Assembly: GCF_023242365.1 (NCBI RefSeq)
Contig: NZ_JALLIX010000028.1
Span: forward strand, 20,118 to 84,117
Source of the DNA: Pseudomonas sp. MWU13-2100
Lineage (GTDB): Bacteria > Pseudomonadota > Gammaproteobacteria > Pseudomonadales > Pseudomonadaceae
Direction: 5' to 3'
Length of the DNA stretch: 64,000 nucleotides
This document shows positions 24,306-31,988 of this stretch, piece by piece. The notes below the pieces were generated by a model. The model was given only the letters and a program-made list of their open reading frames with translations, made no database searches and was not told the DNA's origin. The translations under genes were made by a program, and so were the position numbers. Numbering within the stretch: position 1 is the first letter of the stretch; each line of letters starts with the position of its first letter.

Positions 24306-27300
24306 TCATCTCCCTGTTCATTAATCGACTTAATCCGGAAAGCCGGATCAATATCTAAGCCTGCCTCTTCAAGCTCAATCGTAAAACCTTCTCGAAGAAG
24401 GGTCTCTCTACTGATGGCAAGCCCCATGCCTCGCCCACCAGGCTTCTTACTCATACCGAATTCAAAAATCTGGTTACGTAATCTTTCTTCAATTCCCGGC
24501 CCAGTATTGGTAATCAAAAAACCATTCGAGTCCGCATCTAAAGTTATTTTCCGCTGATTCTCTGCACGAGCTGCAACCCAAAATATAGCATTATCAACAA
24601 TATTGATAAACGCACCCAATAGCGCCGAAGACTTGCACTTAACTCTACTTTCTCGAAAAACATCTGTAGCTATTAACTCAACATTGTCATTTTCCAGAGA
24701 CTCATCGAAGACCCTGCGAAGAACGCTGAGTATTTCCTCTCCCGAAACCTCAACTGTTGATCGGTTCATTCTTCGACCTAAAGGATCCAGAACCTTCAGA
24801 TATCCATCAAGATGCTCTATATGCTCTCGAAGATTTTTATAAATCACGGACAACGGAGGATTACGATCTGCCCATGGCTTGAACTCCGCCATAGCAACTC
24901 TAATCCCCCTAGCCGCACGTTCGAATTCATGCTGAAGAATACCTACCGACATCCCCATCTGAGCAAAATCTGAATAAAAATCTAACTGCTCTTCCAATAA
25001 CAGATTACGACTTTCAAGAGCTGCAAAACGATCATCTAAAGTTTCTCGTTCATTAATCCCCTCAGAGAGCTCTATCATCTGCCTCTTGAATGAGTCGAAA
25101 AGTTCCCCTTCTTGCTTTCTGAGGTCTTCGATTTTCTTTTCGATTTCATGACGCACATTATCAATTTCTTCGGGTTTTTCTGCCGAGCGCTTAGTAAATT
25201 CATCGACAAGCAACTCAACATTCGCTCGAAGCACCGAAAACTCGGTCTGTAAAACCTGTTTCAATGTTTTTTGCATTACATCAGAGGCTTGAAACGCCTC
25301 GCGACGTAACCCTACAAGTTCTTTGACTGTAAAGTCCCGCTCTCTCTCGATGCTTTGAATAGCATTTTCTCGCAGTTGAGCATTCGCAATATGTCCACTT
25401 GTTGCATTTCTAAGTTTTTCATCAATATCTAATCGAAGCAGGTCTAAGACTGAGACTTTAATATTTGAATACATACGTTCATAAGCTGCCCAGTCCCTTT
25501 CTAGCTTTTTAGACAAGGCCAGCCCTCGAGGGCGCATTACTACAGGCCTATTATTCAATGTTCTAAACTGATTCCGTACATCAATTTCTAGCAGCCTTAA
25601 CTTTGAGGCAAGCTGTCCTTTATCTTGCTCATCCAACAGCAGGCTCAAGCGCTCGTCTAAATCTCTAGAAATTCGACCTGATTCTATCTCGTAGAAATTA
25701 CGCTCATAATCCTTAGAAAAAGTATCTAACTCCTCCTCAAAAACGGATCTTCTGGCGTCTGCTTTCTTTTTCTGTTTTTTTAGGATCTCCGCCTGAGCGT
25801 TTATAGACCTCTTTACCTCCCAATAATCTCCTTGCGGAGAGCTTTCTCTAAAAAACTCAAGCGCCAACTGTTGAAAAAAATTGATCAACACCGATCTAAA
25901 ATCACGATAAGCTTGGTTTTCTCTAAAACCTTCCCGCCCCGCCTTTTCCGTCAAAGACGAGTTGTGTTCATGGCCAATAGATATATAACCAAATCCCCGA
26001 CGATATGAAAAAAACCAATCACCAGCAGATTTCGTTCTTCTCTTCTCTATTTCCAGAAAGTCGTAATCCGTATTACCATATGGCAATACCCTAATACCAT
26101 CCCGGTAGATATATACGCCACCAAGCCGATCAAGCTTACCGCTCATTTCAGTCCAATCTTGAGAGTTCAAACTTGAGTCTTTTGCATTACCTTGCACATA
26201 ACCATATCTAATTGAAAACTTACCGCACCGAGGCTGACGCCCTCTTCCATCCGCCCAATTACAGACAAATTTTCGAGGCTTTCCGTATATTAAGACCGTA
26301 CCGATAAACTGGCCACTGTCATCAAATTCCCCATCAAACAAATGATCGGTTTTTACAAAATCATCCTGTGTCAAAAAAGACGACGGCCCAATTAGCTCCT
26401 CAACATCAGAAAGGTGATGATCTCGGAACTCCGTCTTAATAACAGGATTAACACCACTCATAAAATTTGAGAAGCCGAGTAAATTTCTCTGTAGCTTTGA
26501 AGCCTCTTTATCAGCCCCCCCATCAATATCATCATCCAGCTCTGGAGCAACGGGCAAAACGATGAACTGTGTGCCGTAACCGTCACCAGACAGTGTCAGA
26601 GGTTCTTCCCGATTTTGATTAAGGGTTGCATCAAGCTTATCTGGACTTATATTTCTTGCCAGCTCAAGATCCTTCTGCAGTTGCAAATAAGCCTTGGGAT
26701 CAATACTAGGTTTCAGAGACTTTAAATTCTCTGAAACCTTCTCGACCAATCTTCCTATATCACTATTTTTCGGAAGCGTCCCTCCTGCAAACTCTTCAAT
26801 AGGAATATCTATAGCACCGATATCTATCCCTGGCTGTTCAAACACCCCCCAATGGACTAAAGCGACGACGAGATTATGTAGCCCATCGGGCCGACTTGCA
26901 CGAGTCATTAAAATCGTTATCGGAGCAATAACAGCAATAGCGAGACGGCCTATTCCTTTTTCCCCCATAATTATTCGTTTTGGAAGTTCTTTTGGCCCTC
27001 TCCAATTCCGCCATTTCCGTTTTTCCTCTGACTCCTCTGACATCCCCGATCTTTCTATTTCATTAGCATTAACCCTGGATTCCGTACCGAGGGTAAGCCA
27101 CCTATTTTCTAAATCATTGCGGGTCATACCGTAGCCATCGTCTCGTAAAACGAGAACCCGGGAACGTCGAAAGAAGTCTACTTCGACACGCTCTGCGTAA
27201 GCGTCATGTGCATTTTTGAAAAGCTCGTGAACCGCAGTTGGGATACCTGCGATTTGCTGTCGACCAAGCATGTCGACGGCTCTAGCTCTAACCTTGAGCT

Positions 27301-27307
27301 GTGTCAT
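24302..27307 (-). CDS. Large protein with two GHKL ATPase domains and a kinase-like histidine
   Basis: This is a 1001-residue protein. The N-terminal 350 residues are an Hsp90/MutL/MORC-type ATPase: ELFKNAHDA at 28-36, RDDGYGM at about 55-61, GEKGIGRLA near 120. A basic region and a long coiled coil (about 480-780) follow. Then comes a histidine-kinase-like end: His793 in ILQHEFER, an N-box FINIVDNAIFW, and GRGMGLAIS with NTGPGIEE. One chain therefore joins a DNA-repair/MORC-like ATPase to a kinase core. It follows vsr by 24 bases and overlaps the receiver gene by 4. It probably senses DNA state or damage linked to the methylase. The substrate is unknown. Confidence 0.8.
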   Translation of the reverse strand: MTQLKVRARAVDMLGRQQIAGIPTAVHELFKNAHDAYAERVEVDFFRRSRVLVLRDDGYGMTRNDLENRWLTLGTESRVNANEIERSGMSEESEEKRKWRNWRGPKELPKRIIMGEKGIGRLAIAVIAPITILMTRASRPDGLHNLVVALVHWGVFEQPGIDIGAIDIPIEEFAGGTLPKNSDIGRLVEKVSENLKSLKPSIDPKAYLQLQKDLELARNISPDKLDATLNQNREEPLTLSGDGYGTQFIVLPVAPELDDDIDGGADKEASKLQRNLLGFSNFMSGVNPVIKTEFRDHHLSDVEELIGPSSFLTQDDFVKTDHLFDGEFDDSGQFIGTVLIYGKPRKFVCNWADGRGRQPRCGKFSIRYGYVQGNAKDSSLNSQDWTEMSGKLDRLGGVYIYRDGIRVLPYGNTDYDFLEIEKRRTKSAGDWFFSYRRGFGYISIGHEHNSSLTEKAGREGFRENQAYRDFRSVLINFFQQLALEFFRESSPQGDYWEVKRSINAQAEILKKQKKKADARRSVFEEELDTFSKDYERNFYEIESGRISRDLDERLSLLLDEQDKGQLASKLRLLEIDVRNQFRTLNNRPVVMRPRGLALSKKLERDWAAYERMYSNIKVSVLDLLRLDIDEKLRNATSGHIANAQLRENAIQSIERERDFTVKELVGLRREAFQASDVMQKTLKQVLQTEFSVLRANVELLVDEFTKRSAEKPEEIDNVRHEIEKKIEDLRKQEGELFDSFKRQMIELSEGINERETLDDRFAALESRNLLLEEQLDFYSDFAQMGMSVGILQHEFERAARGIRVAMAEFKPWADRNPPLSVIYKNLREHIEHLDGYLKVLDPLGRRMNRSTVEVSGEEILSVLRRVFDESLENDNVELIATDVFRESRVKCKSSALLGAFINIVDNAIFWVAARAENQRKITLDADSNGFLITNTGPGIEERLRNQIFEFGMSKKPGGRGMGLAISRETLLREGFTIELEEAGLDIDPAFRIKSINEQGDE

Positions 27308-27331
27308 AAAGACTCCTAGGTCTTTAAGGAG

Positions 27332-27775
27332 TTATTGATTTTGCATGTTTTTTAGTCTATCGATGACGATTGCTATCATAGATTCAGGAGATTGGTGAGT
27401 CCAAAAACGCAGCACATCCCATCTTGCAGCCGTCAGTAATGCGGTGACCCGATCATCCCGGGTACGATTGCTTTGGAGCTTTTCAGCCCACCAATCTCTG
27501 TTAGCTTTGGGGATCGTACCGTGAACCGGACATCCGTGCCAAAAACATCCATCAACGAAAACAGCTAGCTTTTTTCCAGGGAAGGCAATGTCGATATTCG
27601 AGCGCCCCAAGGAAACCGTTTTCGGCTTGTAGTGGATACGGTAACGCAGGCCTGCGGCAAAGAGCAGTTTCCGCAGGGCCATCTCAGGTGCCGTATCTTT
27701 GGAGCGCACGCGCTTCATCACGGCCGACGCCAACTCAGAGGATGGCATCGGCCGAGAGGAAGAGCCGCTACTCAT
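27332..27775 (-). CDS. vsr: Vsr-type very short patch repair endonuclease
   Basis: The 147-residue protein has the Vsr core: RVRSKDTAPEMALRKLLFAAGLRYR at the N-terminus, then NIDIAFPGKKLAVFVDGCFWHGCPVHG with the catalytic Asp and His and zinc-site Cys and His. Vsr nicks T:G mismatches that arise by deamination of 5-methylcytosine. The ATG at 27775 is chosen: it follows the methylase stop by 7 bases and gives the family length. The alternative upstream TTG would overlap the methylase. It is coupled to dcm upstream and followed by the GHKL-kinase gene. Confidence 0.92.
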   Translation of the reverse strand: MSSGSSSRPMPSSELASAVMKRVRSKDTAPEMALRKLLFAAGLRYRIHYKPKTVSLGRSNIDIAFPGKKLAVFVDGCFWHGCPVHGTIPKANRDWWAEKLQSNRTRDDRVTALLTAARWDVLRFWTHQSPESMIAIVIDRLKNMQNQ

Positions 27776-27782
27776 TGAAGGG

Positions 27783-28808
27783 TCAAGCTCGGATAGCTGC
27801 GAGCAGGCTACGGGCAATAGTGCGCATCATCGCCGGAGGGACAGCATTGCCAATTTGTGTGGCCACCTGCCCGGCATTGCCGTGAAAAATGTAGTTGTCT
27901 GGAAAGGACTGAAGACGCGCAGCCTCACGTAGGGTAATAGCCCTATTTTGTTCAGGGTGAGCATAGCGCCCCCGAGTTATGTCGGTGCAGCCAGTGGTGA
28001 GCGTTGGCGCAACGTCATTCCATCTCATACGACCGTAGGTGTCTGAGAATGACGAAGCCCTCTCTGCCCTCTTATGGCAATCGAGCTGCAGTTCTAAAGG
28101 CAAAGACTCTCGACCACCGCCATCGTGGGGTATGTACTGTAAACGACGTATATTGAGATCCGTATGCTTGCGAGCATAGTGCAGCGGGTCTTCCCCAGGT
28201 TGAGGTTTCCCGATACCTGGGACGGGTAAACCCTGGATCGCGCCTTGAACAGTTCTCCTACGTCGCTGAACGAGCCGAGTGGCCACCGATAAAGGAACCC
28301 CCTTAGCAGCGACCAAGATCATTCGAGTACGACGCTGCGGCACTCCGAGATCGGCGGCATCGACCCGCTTCGGCTCAGCCACGGAGTATCCTGCTTTTTT
28401 CAACCACTTTCTGAAGCCACCAAAAATGGTCGTAGACGCGAGCCCTGGAACGTTCTCAAGAAACACCAACGAAGGCTCGAAACGAGTGATGAACTTCTTA
28501 GACTGACCAACCAAATCCCTGCGGGAGTCGTTGTTGCTCTTGTGACGATTCTGACTACTGAAGGGCTGGCAGGGGGCACATACCACCAAGAGATCCAACT
28601 GTCCAGGGATCAGGTCAGAGAACTCGTCAGGTTTTACAGCTCTAATATCCTTCTCTATGAGACGGACATCTGGGTGATTCTCGCGATAGGTGCGGCAAGC
28701 ACCAATATCAAAGTCAACGGCTCCGACGACCCGAAACCCCGCTTTTTGAAGCCCCAGGGAAACGGCGCCGGACCCACAGAACAAATCCAGAGCAATTGGC
28801 CTTGGCAT
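27783..28808 (-). CDS. dcm: DNA (cytosine-5) methyltransferase
   Basis: This is a 341-residue C5 methylase. Motif I is LDLFCGSGAVSLGL, motif IV APCQPFS with the catalytic Cys, motif VI LENVPG, motif VIII RRTRMILV, and motifs IX-X are at the C-terminus (RAITLREAARLQSFP, QIGNAVPP). The specificity region lies at about residues 180-265 and cannot be read as a target. No conventional restriction enzyme gene is adjacent. Vsr, a GHKL-kinase, a receiver and an unknown protein follow in one operon. The upstream gap to 29070 holds its promoter region without other genes. Confidence 0.94.
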   Translation of the reverse strand: MPRPIALDLFCGSGAVSLGLQKAGFRVVGAVDFDIGACRTYRENHPDVRLIEKDIRAVKPDEFSDLIPGQLDLLVVCAPCQPFSSQNRHKSNNDSRRDLVGQSKKFITRFEPSLVFLENVPGLASTTIFGGFRKWLKKAGYSVAEPKRVDAADLGVPQRRTRMILVAAKGVPLSVATRLVQRRRRTVQGAIQGLPVPGIGKPQPGEDPLHYARKHTDLNIRRLQYIPHDGGGRESLPLELQLDCHKRAERASSFSDTYGRMRWNDVAPTLTTGCTDITRGRYAHPEQNRAITLREAARLQSFPDNYIFHGNAGQVATQIGNAVPPAMMRTIARSLLAAIRA

Positions 28809-29016
28809 AAAAATGTACCTGACGATTGAGTGAGCTTCCTACCCTCGGAATCGTGGCGGACAGCGGAAATGACAACAGTGTTAGCACTGGTGAAAATATA
28901 GGCGCAAGTGCCTGTGGAGTCTAGATTTTTCGCGGCCAGAAGCCACTACCCGACCAACCGACCGCGACACGAACAGCAAGACATTTCCCCGCCTCTATCG
29001 GATACTTCGCACGAAA

Positions 29017-29064
29017 TTTAAGTCCCACTGGAACTTAAACAGCTCTACCCCCTTCGATTAGTCT
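29017..29064 (+). promoter_or_regulatory. Promoter region of leader copy 3 with overlapping dyad
   Basis: A dyad TTTAAGT...ACTTAAA spans 29017-29039. Its right arm overlaps a possible -35 box TTAAAC (29035), followed after 18 bases by TAGTCT (29059). TAGTCT is the same -10-like hexamer, at the same distance from the first leader hairpin, as in the DUF6124 cassettes. Confidence 0.45.
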
Positions 29065-29070
29065 GGTTGA

Positions 29071-29288
29071 GTCACGGGCGTTCCCGTGACCGAGTGTCAG
29101 AACTCGAACAACCAGGGCGCGGCACGCGCCATAGCTACCCGTAGTCAGCGCTTTGGGGCGTCTGGCTGCTGCATCTATGGTGGACCGCGCGAGGCAGGCT
29201 TCGGCCTGGCCGGTTTCCTTGGTTGCCGGTTTCTGACCCTCGTGCGGTCCGCCACCCTAACCGTGTCAGAACGGCGGATGGCGGTTCC
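29071..29288 (+). ncRNA. Structured leader element, copy 3 (loop code TGTCAGAA)
   Basis: The architecture is that of copies 1 and 2 but most bases differ. Hairpin 1 is GTCACGGG/CCCGTGAC (29071-29090). Hairpin 2 is CGAG-TGTCAGAA-CTCG (29091-29106). GGCGC-GGCAC-GCGCC follows. The long stem is GGTGG...CCACC (29179-29256) with the same CCG bulge, an 11-base extension ACCGCGCGAGG/CCTCGTGCGGT and an inner CAGGC-TTCG-GCCTG. The final hairpin is CCG-TGTCAGAA-CGG (29261-29274). The internal TTCTGAC at 29231-29237 is the exact complement of loop bases 2-8 in both flanking hairpins. A conserved GGCGGTTCC closes it. The gene behind is not DUF6124. Confidence 0.72.
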
Positions 29289-29315
29289 TTAATCCAACCA
29301 GGGACCATAAGGAAA

Positions 29316-29402
29316 ATGACCTACCCTCCTTTTACGCACGGGCACCGCCCACTCCGTCTGGCGTCGACATGGCTCGATCACGGAGAACACCTCCATGATT
29401 GA
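29316..29402 (+). CDS. Possible 28-residue leader peptide
   Basis: An ATG at 29316 sits behind an AAGGA sequence and opens a 28-codon frame (MTYPPFTHGHRPLRLASTW...). Its stop TGA at 29400-29402 overlaps the start region of the next gene (ATG at 29395), which would allow translational coupling. No homologue is recognised, and it could be non-coding leader. Confidence 0.35.
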   Translation: MTYPPFTHGHRPLRLASTWLDHGEHLHD

Positions 29403-29916
29403 TCGCTCATTACTCTCCCGTTTGCCCATCCCCGCTCTGATCAAACTCGCCGCCCTGAGCCACGACGAAGCGGTTGATCGGCTACGTCATGCCGCCCGGC
29501 TCTGCCTGGACGGTGCCCGCTCGCTCGCCTTTGAGGATCAACAACAAAAGGATTTAGCTGACAAACTGATCGAGGATGCCCTCGCGCTTTACGATCTGGC
29601 CTTGCAGCGGCGGCATCCTCCGCCGTTATCCGATTCACCGGCCATGGTTCGCGTCAATGCCTCAACCGATTCCCCTTCTGTGCCACTTACACCCTGGGAT
29701 GATCAGTTTGCTCAGGAAATCGCCAGTGGAACCCGTTGCGCGGAGCGCTGGCTGGAGCGACAAAACACCCAGCCGTTGTGGTGGCAACTGACGCAGGCGC
29801 GTATCAACCATCCGGAAGGGGATCGGCGCAATGCTTTCGAGGCGGGATTTTTAAGACGGTTGCAGCACCACTTGATTGCGGCACAGCATCAGCACATTCG
29901 AAGATCACCGGGGTGA
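29395..29916 (+). CDS. Unrecognised small helical protein behind leader copy 3
   Basis: This is a 173-residue protein with no family recognised. Residues about 10-70 predict two long helices (EAVDRLRHAARLCLDGARSL and LADKLIEDALALYDLALQRR). A proline/serine linker and a Trp-rich C-terminal helical region follow (WLERQNTQPLWWQLTQARIN). There is no signal peptide. The helical hairpin recalls that of DUF6124 proteins in size but not convincingly in sequence. It shares with them the unusual structured leader, which suggests that the leader rather than the protein family defines the system. The ATG at 29395 has ACGGAG upstream. Confidence 0.65.
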   Translation: MIDRSLLSRLPIPALIKLAALSHDEAVDRLRHAARLCLDGARSLAFEDQQQKDLADKLIEDALALYDLALQRRHPPPLSDSPAMVRVNASTDSPSVPLTPWDDQFAQEIASGTRCAERWLERQNTQPLWWQLTQARINHPEGDRRNAFEAGFLRRLQHHLIAAQHQHIRRSPG

Positions 29917-29953
29917 ACGCCCTGAGTGGTGGACGACTTCCGCGGTGACTTCC

Positions 29954-30001
29954 GCGGTCGCCCATCAGGCCCCGACTACTCGGGGCCTGATGGGCGACCG
30001 C
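29954..30001 (+). terminator. Perfect 20-base hairpin downstream of the leader-3 gene
   Basis: Bases 29954-29973 and 29982-30001 are exact inverse complements with an 8-base loop GACTACTC. There is no T-run, so it is terminator-like or RNA-stabilising rather than a textbook terminator. A direct repeat GACTTCCGCGGT lies just before it (29935-29958). Confidence 0.55.
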
Positions 30002-30032
30002 AGTTGATGACGACGATGAGTACTCATGCAAA

Positions 30033-30707
30033 ATGGGGCGCTATCAAGCCGAAACGCTAACCCACCATCACCTACTGATCAAAGGACGTCTTGGCATCAT
30101 GTGCGGCACCGATGCAATGAAAAAATTGACACCGGCACGAGCCCTCATCGCCGAGCTGGTTCGTCGCTACTGGGTTCTAGGGATGGAATGTAGCCTGCTT
30201 GAAATCCAAAAGCTGGCTTGGTTTCTCGAGCGCGCCATCGAAAAACTCCCAGGCACGGAGAATCCTTTAAATCTGCAGTTCGTCGCCCACAAATATGGAC
30301 CTTATGCCAACCGCCTGGATCACCTGCTCGACAACCTCGACGGTAGCTACCTGCACTGCGATAAACGCATCAGTGATGCGGGCATCAACGATGTGATCTG
30401 GTTCGATCAGGAACGAAAGTCCTTTTTGCAGGCCTACCTGAAGACTGAAGCCAAAGAGTTCACAAACGTCTTGGAAAGCACCACACAGCTGATTGATGGT
30501 TTCGAATCGCCATTTGGTATGGAACTGTTGGCCACGGTGGACTGGTTGTTGTATCGCGAAAACGTGGAGCCGACTATTCCTGCGGTGCGCAAGGCTTTAC
30601 AAGATTGGGAAGGTGGAGCAAATGCGGCCGCTCGTAAAGACAAGCTGTTCGACGATCAATCGCTTGAAATTGCGTTGAAACGATTGGCCGCCAGTAACCT
30701 GCACTGA
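30033..30707 (+). pseudogene. darG: C-terminal fragment of a DarG-type antitoxin, macrodomain missing
   Basis: From about residue 27 the 224-residue frame follows the C-terminal domain of DarG: KLTPARALIAELVRRYW, LEIQKLAWFLERA, LNLQFVAHKYGPYANRLDHLL, GSYLHCDKRISDAG and VDWLLYRE. Full DarG has an N-terminal macrodomain (about 155 residues) that removes ADP-ribose from DNA. No such sequence exists upstream, and no darT toxin gene is present. The first 26 residues look like non-homologous leader. The frame is intact and could still make protein, so a stand-alone TakeP-like or toxin-binding domain is possible. Family recognition is good; functional status is uncertain. Confidence 0.65.
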
Positions 30708-30795
30708 ATCCAAGGCCTCTGTCAGGCGACCTTATCCACAAATGAATGATAGCGGTGAGTGCATAACCGGACAGAGCTGTTAGCTGAGTGGAAAA

Positions 30796-31065
30796 ATGAC
30801 ATCCATGAAACGCCCTCGCCTGCAGGCTGTGCAGGCACACCCGGATTTCACGCTGAAGCTGACCTTTGTGAACGGGCAAGTTTTCGACCTGGATCTGAAC
30901 GACGATATCAAGCACTACCCGGGCTTGAAGTCATTGCACGATTCCAAGGCATTCGCTGGCGCTGCCATTGGCGACGATGGCTGGACCGTTGAATGGACAG
31001 AACTGGATATTCAGATCGGGGCTGACACGCTGTACCTGGACGCCTTGGGGCGGCAAACCACCTAG
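30796..31065 (+). CDS. DUF2442 domain protein
   Basis: The 89-residue protein matches DUF2442: VQAHPDFTLKLTFVNGQVFDLDL, a central KHYPGLKSLHD, and WTVEWTELDIQIGADTLYLDA. Such proteins are often found beside toxin-antitoxin genes (DUF4160 or HTH partners), and their function is not established. The downstream strand carries a decayed addiction-antidote-like frame, consistent with a former module. It stands between an antitoxin fragment and DUF6429. Confidence 0.85.
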   Translation: MTSMKRPRLQAVQAHPDFTLKLTFVNGQVFDLDLNDDIKHYPGLKSLHDSKAFAGAAIGDDGWTVEWTELDIQIGADTLYLDALGRQTT

Positions 31066-31104
31066 CCACTTTAGTGGTGACTGACGCAGGCACGTATCAA
31101 AAAA

Positions 31105-31280
31105 TCAGTCGTCCTCCCGCTCGTCCTTCACTCGGGTGGTCAGGAGTATGTCCAGTACCTTCATCACCGCCAGCACGGTGCTCAAATCAGGATCGCCTCT
31201 GTCGCAGAATGAACGAGCAGATGCTCCACGGACAGTCCCGAATCACGGGCAAATCGGCCAAGACTTTGTATGCGATCCAT
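31105..31280 (-). pseudogene. Decayed HTH addiction-antidote relic
   Basis: One frame from ATG 31280 reads DRIQSLGRFARDSGLSVEHL and then stops. A shifted frame continues DPDLSTVLAVMKVLDILLT to a stop at 31105. Together they resemble antidote proteins whose pattern is RxTGLSRESLYKxLSxxGNPxFxTVLKVLxALG. The recognition helix is lost. The assignment is tentative and from recalled motifs. Confidence 0.35.
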
Positions 31281-31313
31281 AAACCCCACCCACCGTATGG
31301 CCGTGGTATGAAG

Positions 31314-31577
31314 TCAGGTATCCGAGTCGGATTGCTCCACTTGAGTTCTTATCCCAAATAACCGATCGGCTATCTGCCGGCCTCGCTCCAGCCCTTCAGC
31401 CGTCAACCAAATCGATTTGCTCTTGCTCACCGGATTGCTGATGAAACCGCGTTCATGTAATCGGTTCATGGTCTCGAAATCGAATCCTTTCCAAGCATTG
31501 CCGTTATCAGCACTGAAGGTTGCCAATAGGGCAAGCACTGCTTCTTCAATCAGTTTATCGTCGTATTCCATGATCAT
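31314..31577 (-). CDS. DUF6429 family protein
   Basis: The 87-residue protein matches DUF6429: EYDDKLIEEAVLALLATF, AWKGFDFETMNRLHERGFISNP and SKSIWLTAEGLERGRQIADRLFG. The pattern resembles a winged-helix unit, but no binding target is known. It is a single gene in the accessory region with its own upstream gap. Confidence 0.8.
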   Translation of the reverse strand: MIMEYDDKLIEEAVLALLATFSADNGNAWKGFDFETMNRLHERGFISNPVSKSKSIWLTAEGLERGRQIADRLFGIRTQVEQSDSDT

Positions 31578-31839
31578 TACTCCGCTCGTACTCTTTTAAG
31601 CTCATCGTAAAGCCTGCTCCTACAGGTCCGAGTCTCGCAGGCAGGGTGGTGTTTTACCTTTAGAGTGCAGGATAGCGGCATTGACCGAAACGTCATCTGT
31701 TACAGGAAAGGGCTGATCCAACGAGGTCGACTGAACACCTCCAGCCTTGGGCAAGATCGTTAACTATCACACCGAGACCGTCTGTCGCCCGACGCCCTCG
31801 CTGAGCGTCAGCATTTTGGATCAAGAAAGAAATCTCCTA

Positions 31840-31899
31840 CGTGTCGCTGAAATTCGATTCCAGCGACACGTTCTTCTTTCATGTCGTCGCCAGCGACAT
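31840..31899. repeat. Two nested dyads with TGTCG/CGACA arms
   Basis: CGTGTCGCTG (31840) pairs with CAGCGACACG (31861) over an 11-base loop, followed by the T-rich TTCTTCTTTC. A second dyad ATGTCG/CGACAT lies at 31881-31899 and shares the CAGCGACA element. They could be regulator sites or, on the plus strand, a terminator of a small RNA. The 31578-31988 gap holds no gene that can be supported. Confidence 0.4.
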
Positions 31900-31941
31900 A
31901 CCAGCGGAGCCCGTCACCATGCCAGCTTCCGAGAGCTGAGC

Positions 31942-31968
31942 ATTTGGTCAGCTGGTTGCTGACCAAAT
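31942..31968. repeat. 11-base inverted repeat downstream of the AbiE-type toxin gene
   Basis: ATTTGGTCAGC-TGGTT-GCTGACCAAAT is a perfect dyad 20 bases beyond the toxin stop. On the minus strand it would form a stem after that gene, with a T-rich stretch before rather than after it. Confidence 0.5.
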
Positions 31969-31988
31969 AAAAATCACAAAAGAAAAAC

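Noticed and set aside
28809..29070. tRNA gene or phage attachment site next to the methylase cluster
   Set aside because: No cloverleaf, CCA end or T-loop consensus is visible, and there is no integrase gene nearby.
16404..29288. Leader elements as integron attC sites, IS110 bridge RNAs or retron RNAs
   Set aside because: No integron integrase, IS110 transposase or reverse transcriptase is in the window, and the attC core triplets are not seen. The loop identity rule does not match any of these.
31074..31361. 95-residue plus-strand frame after DUF2442
   Set aside because: Low-complexity composition; it overlaps the antidote relic and the DUF6429 gene on the other strand.
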